From Glossina fuscipes (taxonomy: Eukaryota > Arthropoda > Insecta > Diptera > Glossinidae): a DNA stretch of 64,000 nt. Below the pieces are notes generated by a model, which was not told the origin of the DNA, searched no databases, and saw only the letters and a list, made by a program, of their open reading frames with translations. Position numbers and translations under genes: made by a program. Where the stretch lies: contig NW_023998457.1 in the NCBI RefSeq assembly GCF_014805625.2, forward strand, positions 1,078,495 to 1,142,494, written 5' to 3'. Below are positions 44,901 to 57,900 of this stretch, piece by piece (positions within the stretch are counted from its first letter, which is position 1; every line of letters starts with the position of its first letter).

Positions 44901-46470
44901 AGATTATCGTAAATTTTGCTTTTTATGCTTATCAAATTGCGTCATATTTGCTGTCCCTTCCCGAAAACCAACCAACTTTGCGTGCTTCTCCATAGATTTC
45001 GTTTTTTAACTGATATGATAACTAATTAAGAAGTAACGCTACCGCAATCATTTAATCGAATTTATTTGTAAGGTAGTTAATCAATGTATGAGTAACAATT
45101 TTTGACGTAGCTTTTACTAAGGTATTTAAAAATTTTTTCTTATAACTTTTTAAAAAAAAGAACCATTTCTTTTATGTACTCGGGGTCTCCCATAGAGATC
45201 ATAGGCCGAAGGAGGCCATACGCAGGGTGAGTACAGCAAGACCCAGAGGCACAGGGAATGCCCATTCGATAGGTTAGGTCCATCCTTGTCTTCGTCAAGG
45301 GGTAAGTAATTGCTGTTCTTTTAGGTGTAACAGATTGAGGTGTGTCAGTGAGCCAATAATTTAGAAATGCTCCCAAAACTCAGGGACTAGCTAGCTCAAC
45401 AAAGGCACGTACATCGGTCTCATAAGCCTCGAAACTTCCTCAAGTAACACTTTCCTTGCCATAAAATTTAATGCAGTTGATAGTTTTTTCTAGGTAGACA
45501 GGAAAGATATAGACAGTGTGCATTACGTACTGTAGTCGATAGGGATGCTATTTATACCGTTTACGCCATACTAAGCCTAAAGCATAATTCTAGTTGAGGG
45601 CGGAAACTTGAAGATCTTTCTTGCGGATCATCAAACGGGAATAACGAGGAACGCAGATGATGGTGATGTAAGCTATGATGTTGTTATGTGTGTATATAGA
45701 ACATGTGTTTCACAAATTAAGTTCTTTAACGGTATTACTCCACTTTCTCATCATGTGCACCCACTCATCCTGGCATATGCCATCAACCTCACCACCAAAT
45801 GGATTGCCACACTTGATCGTTCTTGAACTGCACCCTCGGTCTTATCACCGACCTATCTGCTGCTCTCTCTTTGTTTCCGTAGCCAATCGCAGGAGAGTAG
45901 TAAGGATATCAGCATACACTAGAATTCCGGTGCAGCTTTATTAGTCCCTCGGAGATTGAAAGTCGCGAGGAAGTGATAGACCCACTACATCACAAGGGCT
46001 TGTTATATAATTTTTAGTGCGCCCAGCCAAACGTCATGAGATGATCACTTGTCGACTAGGATGCGAAGAGAAAGATACTAAGCCCACTCGTGACGATGGA
46101 TAATAAGTGAGATGCACTGCAACGTTTTTTGCTCTCGATCTGTAATCTCGTAGCACGTGCACAAGCTATTTTGCCTTCGTAGAAAAATAAATAGTTTTTC
46201 AAGGTTTCGCAAACAACAAGAACTTATCTGTGTGCTTTTTATAATCAATTCGTCAGAAAATTGTTTGTTTGACATGTTCCCACAAACAGCTGTATGAGTA
46301 CTTCGGAACATTCCAAGATAGATCGCAAATATTTTATATCGTGTTCAATAGTTAACCTAGTTCCGAGGCAGGACTTGTTTTCACTATCGTTACTGGTGAG
46401 AATATCAAGCCTATGTTAATAATTTTTAATCAGAACAATTTCCTGGTAGTGGAACATTAAGTCTGTATTT
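44901..46470. other. Mixed-composition DNA, no gene recognised
   Basis: Less AT-rich than its surroundings. Frames of 72-89 codons at 45140-45376 (-), 45608-45826 and 45675-45944 (+) look protein-like in composition but match no family I know and overlap one another. A decayed transposon is possible. Confidence 0.35.
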
Positions 46471-46987
46471 CAACACTCAGCGACACACAGCAACACACCC
46501 ATCTTCGTATGGGTGTTAGAAACAAAGTAACAAACTGAAGGCACACACCATACATACATTCTTATTGTAGAAATTTTCAATCAAGACACAATTTTGCCAA
46601 AACATAAATTATAAAAAAAACAAAAAAAAAAAAAAATTCTATTAAACAACATAAAGGAAAAGAAAGAAACCGATAACAAAATAATAATCACGTGTCAAGG
46701 ATAACCACTACGGCTCCTTGCTTTGAACGAAATAAAGGAAAAAAACAAGAAAAAAATCTAATGATACATTGATGTAACGGGAAAATGTTTCAATGAAACT
46801 CAAATAACCATAAACTATGATCTCACTCACACGCACCAAACTCAAATATTGGGACGGTACGTCAGTGCATTTAAAAAAAGACTGAAACAATTGTTTCGAT
46901 GTCTGGAGAACTACTTGGCAAGTGGATGCGTAATAAAGGCGCTAAAGCCCTGCTATTATTTATTCACACGCAGCCTACATATATCGA

Positions 46988-46989
<2 letters not shown>

Positions 46990-47019
<30 letters not shown>
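46990..47019. repeat. (TA)15 microsatellite
   Basis: Uninterrupted AT run of about 30 bp. Confidence 0.9.
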
Positions 47020-47024
<5 letters not shown>

Positions 47025-47543
47025 AACAAACATCCTGTCTCTAGCACACATTTTACTTAGATAGACAAACAATGCTTACGCACAAGCAAACGCACGCGCG
47101 CATGCATGTAAATATACTTTATTTGCTTGCTAACCATACCGCCCCCTCCCTGTCTAACAAAGAGCAGAGGAAAAAGTCAATTAAAAAAGTTAAATAAATC
47201 ATAACGTTGGCAGTTGTTGATGCTGCTGCCATTGGTTGGCCTAGAACACATGATTTGATTGCGGCGTGTGTAACTCATATTTTTCATAAAGACAACAATA
47301 ACAACAACAACAACTACAATAATAATGGCAACAAAATGAAAAAGTACGCTAAAGGGAAGCAAAATCCTTAGACTTTATATTTCTTTTCCTTTTTCATGAA
47401 TTTTTCCTTTTCTTCTTCATCAACTCGTATAGAATTTCCTAAAAAGTGTTGCTATTAGAAGGAAAACTTTATCAACTTTTCATATTTGGCATAATTTGCT
47501 GTTGCTGCTTTTGCTGCTGTTGTTGTTTTTGTTATCGTTTTTA

Positions 47544-47574
47544 ATGGTGAATGCCTTGGAAAGGCATTGCCCAT
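47544..47574. repeat. Short perfect hairpin, 8-bp core stem
   Basis: AATGCCTT, GGA, AAGGCATT: an exact inverted pair, extended outward by ATGG/CCAT with two mismatched positions between. No T-run or flank suggests a known RNA. Confidence 0.5.
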
Positions 47575-48300
47575 ATTGTTTTTTCTTTTTTTTGTTTGCG
47601 GTTTCTTTCGTTTTCTGTTCTTTTGTGGGGCGACATTTTTACTACATGTACATTTCAATGAGAAAATAAAATATTTTTCTTTCTTGGAAATAAAATAAAA
47701 AAAATTCCTCGAAAACTTTTGTATTTAGTTTTCGGCGGTCCTTCGTAATGATTATGGGTTTAACTTCCGCACATCCACCGAAATAATTCATCGTCAATAT
47801 CACCATTACTGAACGTTTCCTTAATTGGTTGTTAGCTTATGTTGGGTTGTTATGGCGACGTGAAAACGGAAGTAAACTTTCATTTCTCGCCTAACAATAA
47901 TAAAGTTTTTTACATTCTACTAAAGCATCCATATTTTCAGTATTCATCCCGACTCGTCAGCTAAACGGAAACGCGTACTTTTGACTTGGTTCCTTTTTGG
48001 GTCTTTACAAATATTTTTTTCTTTTGCCGTTGCCTTCCACTCTACTATGTAACAGTAATGATAACTGTTTCTATTTCAATTCCTTTGCATTTTGAAAATT
48101 TATGAAGTGTATTACCGTTCGTACGCTTACACCGCAAACAACATACAGCGTACAACGTACAGTAATGTCAACGTCGTCGGTGTCGTCGTCGTTGCCGTTG
48201 TCGTTGCTTTACGACGACACGTGCCCACAAATATCATGAATATTACAATTGTTTTTTCTTATCCTTCCTTTCAATGCAGATACAGTGGACTCGCCTTGCG

Positions 48301-49960
48301 ATAAATGTTTATGAAGAAAATTTTCCAAATATAATATCAAAAACCATCTGTTAAATTTGCATTAAATTCGAAAATTTGTTTTTCATCTAGAAGTATTAAA
48401 TAAAATTGTTATCTACTTTTACATGCAAACTAAATAATATTTACTGTCGATATTTAGGCGCATTTAATAAATAAATATTGAAAATAATTAAATCTGTTCT
48501 TATAATACGCTTAGAATTTCAAATACGAAAGCTTGATAGGCCGTAAATCGAGTGTCCACTACCTGACTTCATTTAAGCCAAGATCATACGAGCCAAAATG
48601 TAGTCTTCCACTTCAACTTTTTCAACTTCAAAGCTTTTACCCACACGCGTCCTGAACGGAAATAATTGGATGGAAAAATTCGACTCAGGATTTGAAAGTG
48701 GAATTTTTAATGTTCACTTCTCCCTAGCGGACAGTAAATTAATTAGTAGAATCTACACAGGCTCGTGTCAAACGGCGAAGAGACAGGGGAATGGAAGTAG
48801 CTGTGATCATTTGGGACGTTAGCTATGCTCGCCGCATGCTCGACAATGATACCCATTTACAATCGTTGCATCACGAAACAGAACATGCCCTCCTTAATTC
48901 TTCACTAGTTAAATCCACACTTCCTGAAGCGAATTCACGCACTTACACAAGTAGAACTCCAAAGTTGCAGACATAGTTTTTAAGGGGGCAATTTTCAAAG
49001 GGTTAATATCGTATGTTAATTTCAAGCACAGTACTGCTTACTTCGTGCGGACATAATGCGAGATCAACCCCATGAGAGAAGTAATCCATCTTTTCTTAGT
49101 TCAGCAATTTTTGTGTTGCCCATGAATTAAGCTTCAACTGCCGACTTTGAGTTTAACGAGCGATAATAAATTGTTATTGAAAAATTCTTACTATTGAAAG
49201 CTTGTGTTCAGTTTGGAAATTATTACAGTTCCCCTTTTCGTGGTTGGTACACTATAAAAATATTTATAACCTCTTAAAAAGTAGTCTTCTCGCTACATAA
49301 ATTTCATAAGCGTTTGACTTTTTACTCCAGTATTTCAATACAACATTTCACTTCATTTATAAGCGATTCCATTATTTTAGGCCAATGAAATAAATACTAG
49401 GACTAGGATCTTCCTTTCGTTTTAAAAAAGTAGACTAGATGGTTGGCCCCTATTTTCATCATAGAAGATATAAATATAATTATAATTTACTTGCAAAACT
49501 ATTGCCTATTCTTAGGAGTGAACATAAAGTTATTCATTGCCTACATTTTGGCTTAAAATTATTAGAATTCTGAATTGGGACATGACATTCATCCATTATT
49601 GATAACCTTTACGGTATTAAACATCTTTTCCAAGTTTTTAGCACACATAGCCTATCATTAAATTTGGTTCAGTTGTTATGCACAGGCTTACACTTTCTGA
49701 TGCTGTTGCAAAGTTGACGATAACATAACAATATATGACCTGCTCTAGAGGCGTAACTTGCATGTGTCAGACAGGGAATAGTGTGCAAGTGATGATTTAA
49801 AATATTTATTATTAATAATATCATTCAATTTTTTTTTTTTTTTAAGACCATGCATACCAGAGTAAAGGAAAAAGCTTAAAAGATATAGTTTTATAGAAAG
49901 ATGTAATAAAATATTTAAAAGTTGAAATGCAAAGCTGACGCGACTACCAAAAGTGTGCGC
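48301..49960. other. Mixed DNA, no gene recognised
   Basis: A 61-codon frame at 48791-48976 has unremarkable composition and no motif. T-run at about 49830-49843. Confidence 0.4.
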
Positions 49961-52005
49961 ATTAAAAAGTAGACGTACAAAATGTTGGGCGCCACCACAA
50001 CTGACGACTCAGTAATAAAAACAAATCAATAAAAGAAATGTAATTAGAAAGAAACGAAAAGAAAAAAAAAGAAATGAAAAAACATGCGAAAGATTTCATC
50101 CATTCTATGTTCGTGATCATGTCAACAGGACTATTAAATGTTATTAGTTCCATAGGTAAACATATGAATTAACTCCGTATAACTGATGAAGACAATTAAT
50201 GCTCTCTTGATGTGTGTTTGTTTCTTGACTATGTTTCTTGTGTCTATTAAAAGCTCGGGGGTGGTGGGTTATAAAAACGAAAAAAAAAAAAACAAATTAT
50301 TATTACGTCACTCCATGTAGAGTACAGAAAATTACTATTGACTTCCTGTTAATATCGTGTAACTACTGAATAGCGACAATAGTTTTAATGATGATGATGA
50401 TGATGATGCGTCGATTGTTTGCAGCTTACGGTTACAACGAGCAGTCTTCAGTTTTTTTTTATTATCACCGATCGAGTGTTACGATTATGAGTTTTTAATT
50501 TAATGATGACATTAAATGATCATAAATATCCCTTACGCTTTGACAAATTTTACAAAATTTATTTTAAAATACTTTCTTCGTCATTCATTAATTTGCTAAT
50601 GTTGTTAGTTATTAAAAAAACAAAAACATTTATATATAATATATATAAAAAAAATATCCAGTTGCGTACCCTAATGATCTTTAGATCGTAGCACAATTAA
50701 ATTTTATGAGTTATTAAATTGTCAGTGGTATCCACTTAAGCATAGGCTTCAGTATTAGATGGAAATATGTACTTCGTGTAATCATTGACTTAATAACTGT
50801 TTTTTTTTTTTTTTTTTTTTTTGCACAACTACATTCGATTATTTGTAATTATTGTAGAATTTAATTAGCGTTTAATTTAAATTTTAATAATAAATGTGGC
50901 GCCAGTTAAATAAATTTTGATATTAACAAGTTGTCAGTCATATCGGTTACGTTGGCCTTAATGCGACAATTTTAAATTAAGATAAAAATTTATTGCAATT
51001 TCACGATCAAAACACATATATAAAAAATTGAAATAAAGTTCATATTTTGCCTTGAGTTGACTTTAAGTTAACTTGGACATAAGAGAGAGTTGAAGGTCCT
51101 ATCATATCATGTGCGAATGCCAGGCCACCTGCATGATCAGATATTCAGGCTTTTGACGAACACTTTGTAACGCCGAACGCAGCCTGGCCTTCCGAATGTA
51201 AGAAAATGGCGGGATTCTTAAAAGGCTTAAAGCTGGAGGACTAGGGGCACAAGCTAATATAGTAGACCTTTTTAGGTCGCAATCCGGATTGCTTACACAC
51301 TCTAAAATAACCATTATTTTCAAGTTGATTAGCCGAATTTGAGGTTATGTTCGATTTTTGTAATCGCCGTGCACATATCCCAACTCCCCACCCCCTGCTT
51401 CTCACCCCTAAAACTAAAAAAATTGGGCCATTAGCGTGTACTATAGGCGTTCTAAATCGCTGTACGTTATTCCGATACGATGTTAATAATAATAATATCG
51501 TCACAAATGACCAACCTCCAATATTTCGATTAACCAACATTGAGGTTATGTCCGACGTATGCTCGCATTAAATGCTAATGGCAAACAAGCGCATTGAGTT
51601 CTCGACTTGATGGACTTGTAGACTAGACCGGGCAGCGTTTTGAAGCTAAAAAATTCGTTGAAAGTAACTTGGTAAACTACTTTCGACACACATTTCTCGC
51701 ATTCTCTTCGCGTTAGTAGCCGCTTATCCTTCCTTAATTTAGGATCAGTTTTTGAACCTTTTGCCGCCATATTCAAAATTGAATTAGAATTTGCGTATAT
51801 CGTACATCTCGCTAAAAGACTTCTCAACGTAAATTTAAGCTTTCACTTAGAGTTTTCCCTTATTTTGCACCCGAGTTAGAAGTTGGAATCTTCGTAGGTA
51901 TCACTGATTCACATCAGCAGTGTGCGCGATTCACTTTTCATATTCCTTACGAATTCAATTCATTCCCTGTAAAACGAGTGAATGAGTAGGCAAAGAATTT
52001 CGACT
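49961..52005. other. AT-rich DNA, no gene recognised
   Basis: (GAT)n at 50389-50408, T22 run at about 50800-50822. A GAGGTTATGT block occurs twice (51341 and 51541). A 93-codon frame on - (51546-51827) contains a MAAKGSK...KLRKDKRL stretch but matches no family I know. Confidence 0.35.
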
Positions 52006-52090
52006 GGTAACTCAATGATCGTGACTCAATGGTAGTAACTCAATGATCAAGTGCGGCAGAGTTTTCAATAAAACCGATAGAGTTGGATAA
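52006..52090 (+). mobile_element. SINE head fragment (shared by families A and B), copy 4 of B
   Basis: Text near 51985-52080 (GAGTAGGCAAAGAATTTCG, ACTCAATGATCGTGACTC, AAGTGCGGCAGAGTTTTC, AATAAAACCGATAG) parallels the head-to-body junction of the copy at 32712. There is a local duplication (ACTCAATGATC twice) where the B box should be. The body is lost after CCGATAG. Confidence 0.55.
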
Positions 52091-53047
52091 GTTAATGACA
52101 TGTGTTACTGATGTATCACTCTTCTTCAGGAATATAATATGCAATACCGTCACTATAAATGATTTTGTTTTCAGCCAACTTCAGCCTTAAAGTTCAAGTA
52201 ATGAAATCTACTCATTGAAAAAGCGTCGACCAAAGTGCATTAACCTTAAATTTAAAAAACAAAGAAAACTTTTCTTTTTAGTAATTTGCATTTTCTTTGA
52301 ACGCATTTTATTGTTGTTGTAGTTGTTACCAAATCAAAAAAAAAAAAAAAAAAAAAAACAAGAGTATTTTTAATTCAACAAACAAAAACTAAACCCTAAT
52401 TATGTTATTTATCATTAACATTAATTAAACCAAAATAAATTATTTGTATACTTAATTAAAAGGTGAAGCATAGAGAAACCGATAAACAATTTGTATGTTT
52501 AGAATTTTCAATTGAGAATATCAGGCGACGCACACACAACACTGAAGTAAAGTCTGAAAATGAAATGTGAACGTACGTTAACCAATGAACATGTGTTCAA
52601 AACATTCACTACAAAATGAAGCCAGCGTAACAATCTAAACACTGGTGGCAACTAAATAAAATGTTAAAACCTTTACAGATAATCTTATCAAAGTGAATTT
52701 TATGGATTTGTAAATGACACCATTGTCAGGCTTATGTATGCGGTGATGTACATTACAAGCAATATAAGAAATAAGAAAGAGAAGGGAAAAGCAACAAGTG
52801 GAATATAGTTGAAGTTTGTATTTTGTGTGTTTACTTTTTTATTCATTTACTTTTTTTTTCAAAGTCTTTGATTATGTTTAATTAAATGAAAGTAAATTAA
52901 TTGAATGCAAAGCACTTTTACTTATTCCGTCTGAAGAGTATATCGAGTAAATCTCGTCAGTTGTAGCTTTTAATGCAAAAATTCAAAAAAAAAATATATA
53001 AAAATAAATGAATATATAATATTTATATAAGCATGTATGTGTGTGCT
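52091..53047. other. AT-rich DNA with A-run
   Basis: A-run at about 52337-52358, TA-rich text near 53000-53030. No gene or TE recognised. Confidence 0.4.
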
Positions 53048-53270
53048 TTTTTTTTTTTGCTATGCGAGCTGGAATTAGATAGTGCTAGTCTGTATCAGCA
53101 GCATGTATGATTAGGCAACCAAGGCCTTTACTTGCTCACCCTTCCTCCCACAAACATCTGTTATCCCACCCTCTCCCGTAGGATCACTTTTAAGTATCAG
53201 TTCGCGGCGGTTAATTCGCTAGTAGCAGGCTAATTCCCGGGCTCTCCTTTCCCTTCCCTTTCTTCTCATC
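53048..53270 (-). mobile_element. Family C SINE-like element, 5'-truncated
   Basis: On - it reads AGCCTGCTACTAGCGAATTA, ACCGCCGCGAACTGATAC, GGGAGAGGGTGGGA, ATCATACATGCTGCTGAT, CCAGCTCGCATAGC and a poly-A tail (T-run at about 53049-53059). The same block order with the same tail (CAGCTCGCAGGGC then A12) occurs in the longer copy at 59940-60305 (-). The tRNA-like head is not seen here. Confidence 0.65.
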
Positions 53271-53295
53271 CTGTAACTCTTCAGGCATCGTAGTT

Positions 53296-53560
53296 CATAG
53301 AGTTTATCTGTTGCCGAATAGGTAAGCACCGTGACTACCAAGTCAGTGCTCGTGAGTTCAAATCTTACCTGAGGTGCAATTTTCTTCAGTCATAGCATTA
53401 GTAAGTGCTAAAAGGCGTAACATTTGCAGATTGAGCACGCGCCCATTGGGTTGCGGCCAATTCCCTTTTTTTTTTGTGTTTTTCTACTTTTTCCTGATTA
53501 TCACCGTGTTATACATATAGAGGACATTCCTTGAGTGAATGGTCATATTAAATTGGTCAT
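53296..53560 (+). mobile_element. Family A tRNA-derived SINE, copy 4
   Basis: Head TTGCCGAATAGGTAAG (53311-53326, A-box region), ACTACCAAGTC, and B-box-like GTGAGTTCAAATC (53352-53364). The body carries AGCACGCGCCCATTGGG, TTGCGGCC (about 53434-53459), a T-rich stretch, TTTCCTGATTATCACCG and a 3' end GACATTCCTTGAGTGAATGG. It lies head to head with the family C copy just upstream on the other strand. Confidence 0.82.
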
Positions 53561-54816
53561 CTAAAAAAATTCACAAGAAATCGGGGAGAAAAAGCTTTCC
53601 ATGTTCCAGATTCAAAGATCAAAACTACTACAGCAACTTGCCTTGTTGTGTATACGGTTGAAAAATCTGATTTCGAACTAACTGTTTAGCTCAAAAGATT
53701 CGGCTTTAAGCAACTTTCTTAGGCTAAAACGTTAATGAGCATTTGCTGTTACTTAATTAAATTTTATATCATTTTAAGTTTTTCGAAAATTAATTCTGCT
53801 ACTTATGCAAATAAGAACATGTGAAGTAGGTGGAGACTTTTATCTTCTATCAACCGTTGACTGTGCAGTCAATAACGAAAAGTTTAGTCGCTTCAGAAGC
53901 AAACTGTACAATATTTGAAAAGCTTTCGTAAACGCTTGGGCAAGCTTCGTTTTTCCACGGTCGTCGTATATTCTATGCGATGAGGTCAAGTGCCAGTCTT
54001 TGACAAACTTAAACTTTAAATATTAGTAAATGTTATGTACGATCTATGTAATCATCAAGCGCTAAACTTGACTTGATCAAAGATTTGATTCCTAAGCAGG
54101 GTGGGTCGTAACTGGCAGATCGGAATTCGGGTCATATAATGATTGCCAGACCAAAACAATTATTCCCCTGCAGATTACAGCCTACGAAAAAGTGATATGT
54201 CAATGTCAAAGTTTTTTTTATTATTTCTAGATCTTATCCTGCAGACCGCCGGACGAGATTAACGGGGAACTGTTAATTAAGATCAATATTGATTGACAGA
54301 TCACAGTGAAAAGCATTTTCGAAATCAAAATCATCAAGATAAGCTATGTGGTATTGTTGAGGTTATGTATAGATCACAAGCCTCACGCCCAACTCGGACA
54401 AAAATCATTCGTAGTACCGAAAAGCGAAACTTTGCGTATGTGCTGTTTAAAAATCCGTTCGTCATGACTTTTGAGGCACGAGTGTCTTTCAAACACGAGA
54501 GGGAGCAAATATATCTTCAAACTGTTTTACAATCGGGAAGAAAATGCTAAGATAAACATATACCTGAGAAATTATATATTCAAAACGCCTCAACATTTAG
54601 TGGAACGGTTATTGCGGCTGTCAACAATTACCTGGACATGCAACGACCGATCGTCTCGTAATACATTTATCCTTGGGAGAAATATAACACATAAAGGCAA
54701 TGGGAACCGTAGCCAAAACAAATCTAACAATACTGTAATGTGTAAAATGATCTATGTAAAAATATGCTGCGAGAAAATTGGAAGTGATAACGAAAAAGTT
54801 TTGCGAAATTTTAATC
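53561..54816. other. Mixed DNA, no gene recognised
   Basis: Frames of 85 and 122 codons (54293-54550, 54471-54839) overlap in different frames and contain no motif I recognise. Nothing else was supported. Confidence 0.35.
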
Positions 54817-55100
54817 CCTCGTGTAGATCATGGCGTTAAGGGCCTTTTAAAGAAGTCTAATAACCACAGACCGAGAAGAAAAAATGTCTATCGAAAATGA
54901 TTTCCTAAAATTTGTATCTCATACACGCTCATCTTTATGTTCTCCAAGTCCGTCCATCCGTCCACCCTCGTGTAGATCACGGCGTTAAGGCTCTTTTAAA
55001 GAGAGAGGAGGAAAAATGTCTATCGAAAATGATTTCCTAAAATTTGTATCTGATACATGCTCATCTTTATGTTCTCCAAGTCCGTCCATCCGTCCACCCA
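54817..55100 (+). repeat. Recent tandem duplication, about 150/133-bp units
   Basis: TCGTGTAGATCA occurs at about 54819 and 54968, and ATGTCTATCGAAAATGATTT at 54884 and 55016. Across the 86-bp block ending GTCCGTCCATCCGTCCACCC only two or three bases differ. The second unit lacks about 17 bp near its start. The low divergence implies a recent event. Confidence 0.9.
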
Positions 55101-55389
55101 TCCGAACATCAACACAAGAGTTTAATCGATTGCAATTGACCTTTAACTCGTCACTTGGCAAAGACAACTTCAAAGATCTATCAGTCCGTTGTTTCAAAGA
55201 TTTTTTTACCCAAAACGGTTTTTGCTTTGCTCTGGCAATTATAATGGCGCTTGACCGACCACATGCACCAGGCATTGATCAATCAGTTTTTTCGAAAATT
55301 TCGCTCCCAAAATAATCGCTGCTCTGCATTGTCAGTTATAATTGGTGGCAATCAAGTCAAGGATTGAATCGATTGCGATCGGCATAGCT
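55101..55389. other. Unique DNA, nothing recognised
   Basis: Opposing 96- and 99-codon frames overlap here. Neither carries a recognisable motif. Confidence 0.35.
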
Positions 55390-55550
55390 ATAGTGAGGGC
55401 GCAACCGGTAAAGCCATAACAGTTAGGTGTTGTGCACACGCACTAGGCTGCGGGCATCGCGTTTCCTACCTCCATTGTTTTCCTCTCTTCTTTCCGATTA
55501 TTACCGATAGAACATTCCCCATATTCGTGATTAATCGGCTTCATATTTTA
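55390..55550 (+). mobile_element. Family A SINE body fragment, copy 5
   Basis: The head is absent or unrecognisable. The body reads GCGCAACCGGTAAAG, GTGCACACGCACTAGGCTGC (about 55433), GGGCATCGC, a T/C-rich stretch, TCTTTCCGATTATTACCG and GAACATTCCCCATATTCGTG, parallel to the copies at 31829 and 53296. Confidence 0.65.
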
Positions 55551-56629
55551 GACACAAACTGAACGTTGTTGCGAAGATTTATTTGTCCAAGATGACCCTT
55601 GCTCTGGTCTTGCCATTTTAAATGATAACGACAAGCTCAAACAAGGCCAATCAACAAACATTACGCACAACCTCAACATTGATCAGTCAGTTGTTCCAAA
55701 GATTTAATTATCGAAATCAATACCTGTTCTGGTCGATTACTCATAACTAATGCTAATCAAGCGTTAACTTTAAACGATTCTGTTCAGCCTAACCTCAAAG
55801 CTGGTGAGCTGCCTGGCAAGAGACATATGTGCCATATGCTTTATTGACATTTGCCATATTTTGCAACAGAAATTAATGAGAGGTATATAGAATTAATTAA
55901 ATTTTTTAATTACAACGTCATTCATATAATCAGCGGTTTTAATAAAACAATGAAATTTCCCGTCATACTCGGTCTACTTAATATAATTTTTCATCAAAAC
56001 GATTCAAGTTACACAACAATATTATTAATGGCGACTGTTTTTCAGTTTTATACCTGAACATTTAATAATTTAATAAATGTTAATCAATTATTAAAAAAAC
56101 AAAAAAAAAAAATCAGTTATTTATATACATTTGATTTTAGATGATTTTCATAGAACAAAAACCGTTAGGTTGGATAAAATAAAAAAAAAACTCTTACATG
56201 CTTATTATTTAAAATAATTAATAACCATCAATGTATCATAAAATTAAATTGAACCGCAAGTCAAAATCGTTTAATAGAAAATTTGTTGTACCTAAAACAT
56301 GAACGCGAAGATGGTTGTAATGATGAGCTTGACTTTAAAAAAAAAAAAAACATTTTTTTTTTAAATAGATCCGCATATAAATTTGACAACCTACAAGTAT
56401 TTACGTACATGCATATATATACATACATAAATACATGCGCCTGTATGCGCCTATATGTGTGAATATTAGTTTTTTAAAGAATTTAAAGAAAATTTATATA
56501 CATTTTCTTGTCTCACTCTCTTGTAAAAAAAAAAAAAAAAAATTCCAAAGTTAAAGATAATATTCTTAAGCAAAACATCTCATAATGCAAAGACAGATCT
56601 AAATTCATGTATATGTGTACAGATGTATT

Positions 56630-56669
<40 letters not shown>

Positions 56670-56911
56670 GAATGTATTTATTTCTGTATGTATCTATGCA
56701 CGTATGAATGCAATGTATTAAAAATTGAAGAAAAGTAGAGACACAGGTTCATTCTATTTCATAATAAACCTGACGCAGCGGGTGCCAAGTTCAAGACAAC
56801 TTCTGACCACACCACCAACATCATGAACTGAAAAACTCTCCCCGTCTTCTTCACTCTTTTTTCAACTCGTTCCCTTATTCCCACTCTCTTTCTCCCTCTC
56901 TCTCTCTCTCC

Positions 56912-56946
<35 letters not shown>

Positions 56947-57900
56947 CCTGTTTATAAAAGCACAGCAAAACGCTTTGTTGGTACGACTGAGAATTACTCA
57001 TTGAAAACATACGCCAACACACACTATAAGTATCCTATGCATTTGTCTGTCCATTTACTTGGTTGGCTATGATTTGCGTTTGGAATTGTCTGAGGATTTG
57101 TTTGCACATATGTAAGCATGAAATTTTAGCATTTGTGTCCAAACTTGTAAGACAATGTACCATTTAAACGTTGCTCTGTTGCCATATAACAACAATAACA
57201 ACAACAAGAACAAATAATAACACATAGCCGCCAATGAAGGAGACTCTTGAATTAACTTACTTATCCTGAACTCCGTGCATACACGCACACACACATAAAC
57301 ACGCATGCACGCACATGCATTTAAAATTTACTTACTTACTTTAGTACGCAGGCATACATACGTTTACTTATAAACGCAGACGGCCTTCATTGGAGCAAAC
57401 TGTGAGAAATCAATGGAAGTCATTCATTGCAACGTTGCTGCATTGCAACCATTGATTATTTTCAAATGTTTCTTACATTTGTATTCTTCGTTGTTGTTGT
57501 TGTCATTATTATGAAACTTTTACGAAACACATTCAATTTTTATTTTGGTTCGACATTTGCAAAATTAAAGTCTTTCCAACTTGCCACTAAGGCCACCACC
57601 ATTAAACATTATTGCTGCCATCAGTATCTCCAGTGGCAAACAGCGTGAGTAGCTCTCGAAACTGGGCGAGTTATGTTACGGCTGCTGTTATTCTTCTTAC
57701 ATTTATTGTTTCAATTTTCGTTAGTTTTATCTTCTTCTTTCTCTTTCACTTCCCTTTTACATCTACGTGCTATTATTATAAGCTTTATCCATGTAAGCCC
57801 AATAACAGCAGTATATTAATTGCCTTCTCTACGCATCAAGTTGTCCAGTAGTAAGCAGTTTTTCAATACGACCTCTATAAATATTTCAACAGAATAAATA
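55551..57900. other. AT-rich, then microsatellite-rich single-copy-looking DNA
   Basis: A- and T-runs (56096-56111, 56336-56364, 56525-56541), (TA)n at 56639-56667, a CT tract (56883-56943), (AAC)n near 57187-57207 and (GTT)n near 57491-57503. No gene or TE recognised. Confidence 0.45.
56883..56943 (+). repeat. (CT)n-rich tract
   Basis: About 60 bp of nearly pure CT/GA repeat. GAGA-type tracts can bind GAGA factor in flies, but there is no promoter evidence here. Confidence 0.85.

Larger units (their letters stand above)
46471..48300. other. Microsatellite-rich single-copy-looking DNA
   Basis: A-rich tract (46612-46635), (TA)n at 46990-47019, (AAC)n near 47293-47312, T/GTT-rich text (47500-47540), a hairpin at 47544-47574, and GTCGTC repeats near 48172-48210. 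No TE relic or gene recognised. Confidence 0.5.

Noticed and set aside
56883..56943. Promoter with GAGA sites
   Set aside because: The CT run is a simple microsatellite; no TATA/Inr/DPE arrangement or downstream gene could be supported.
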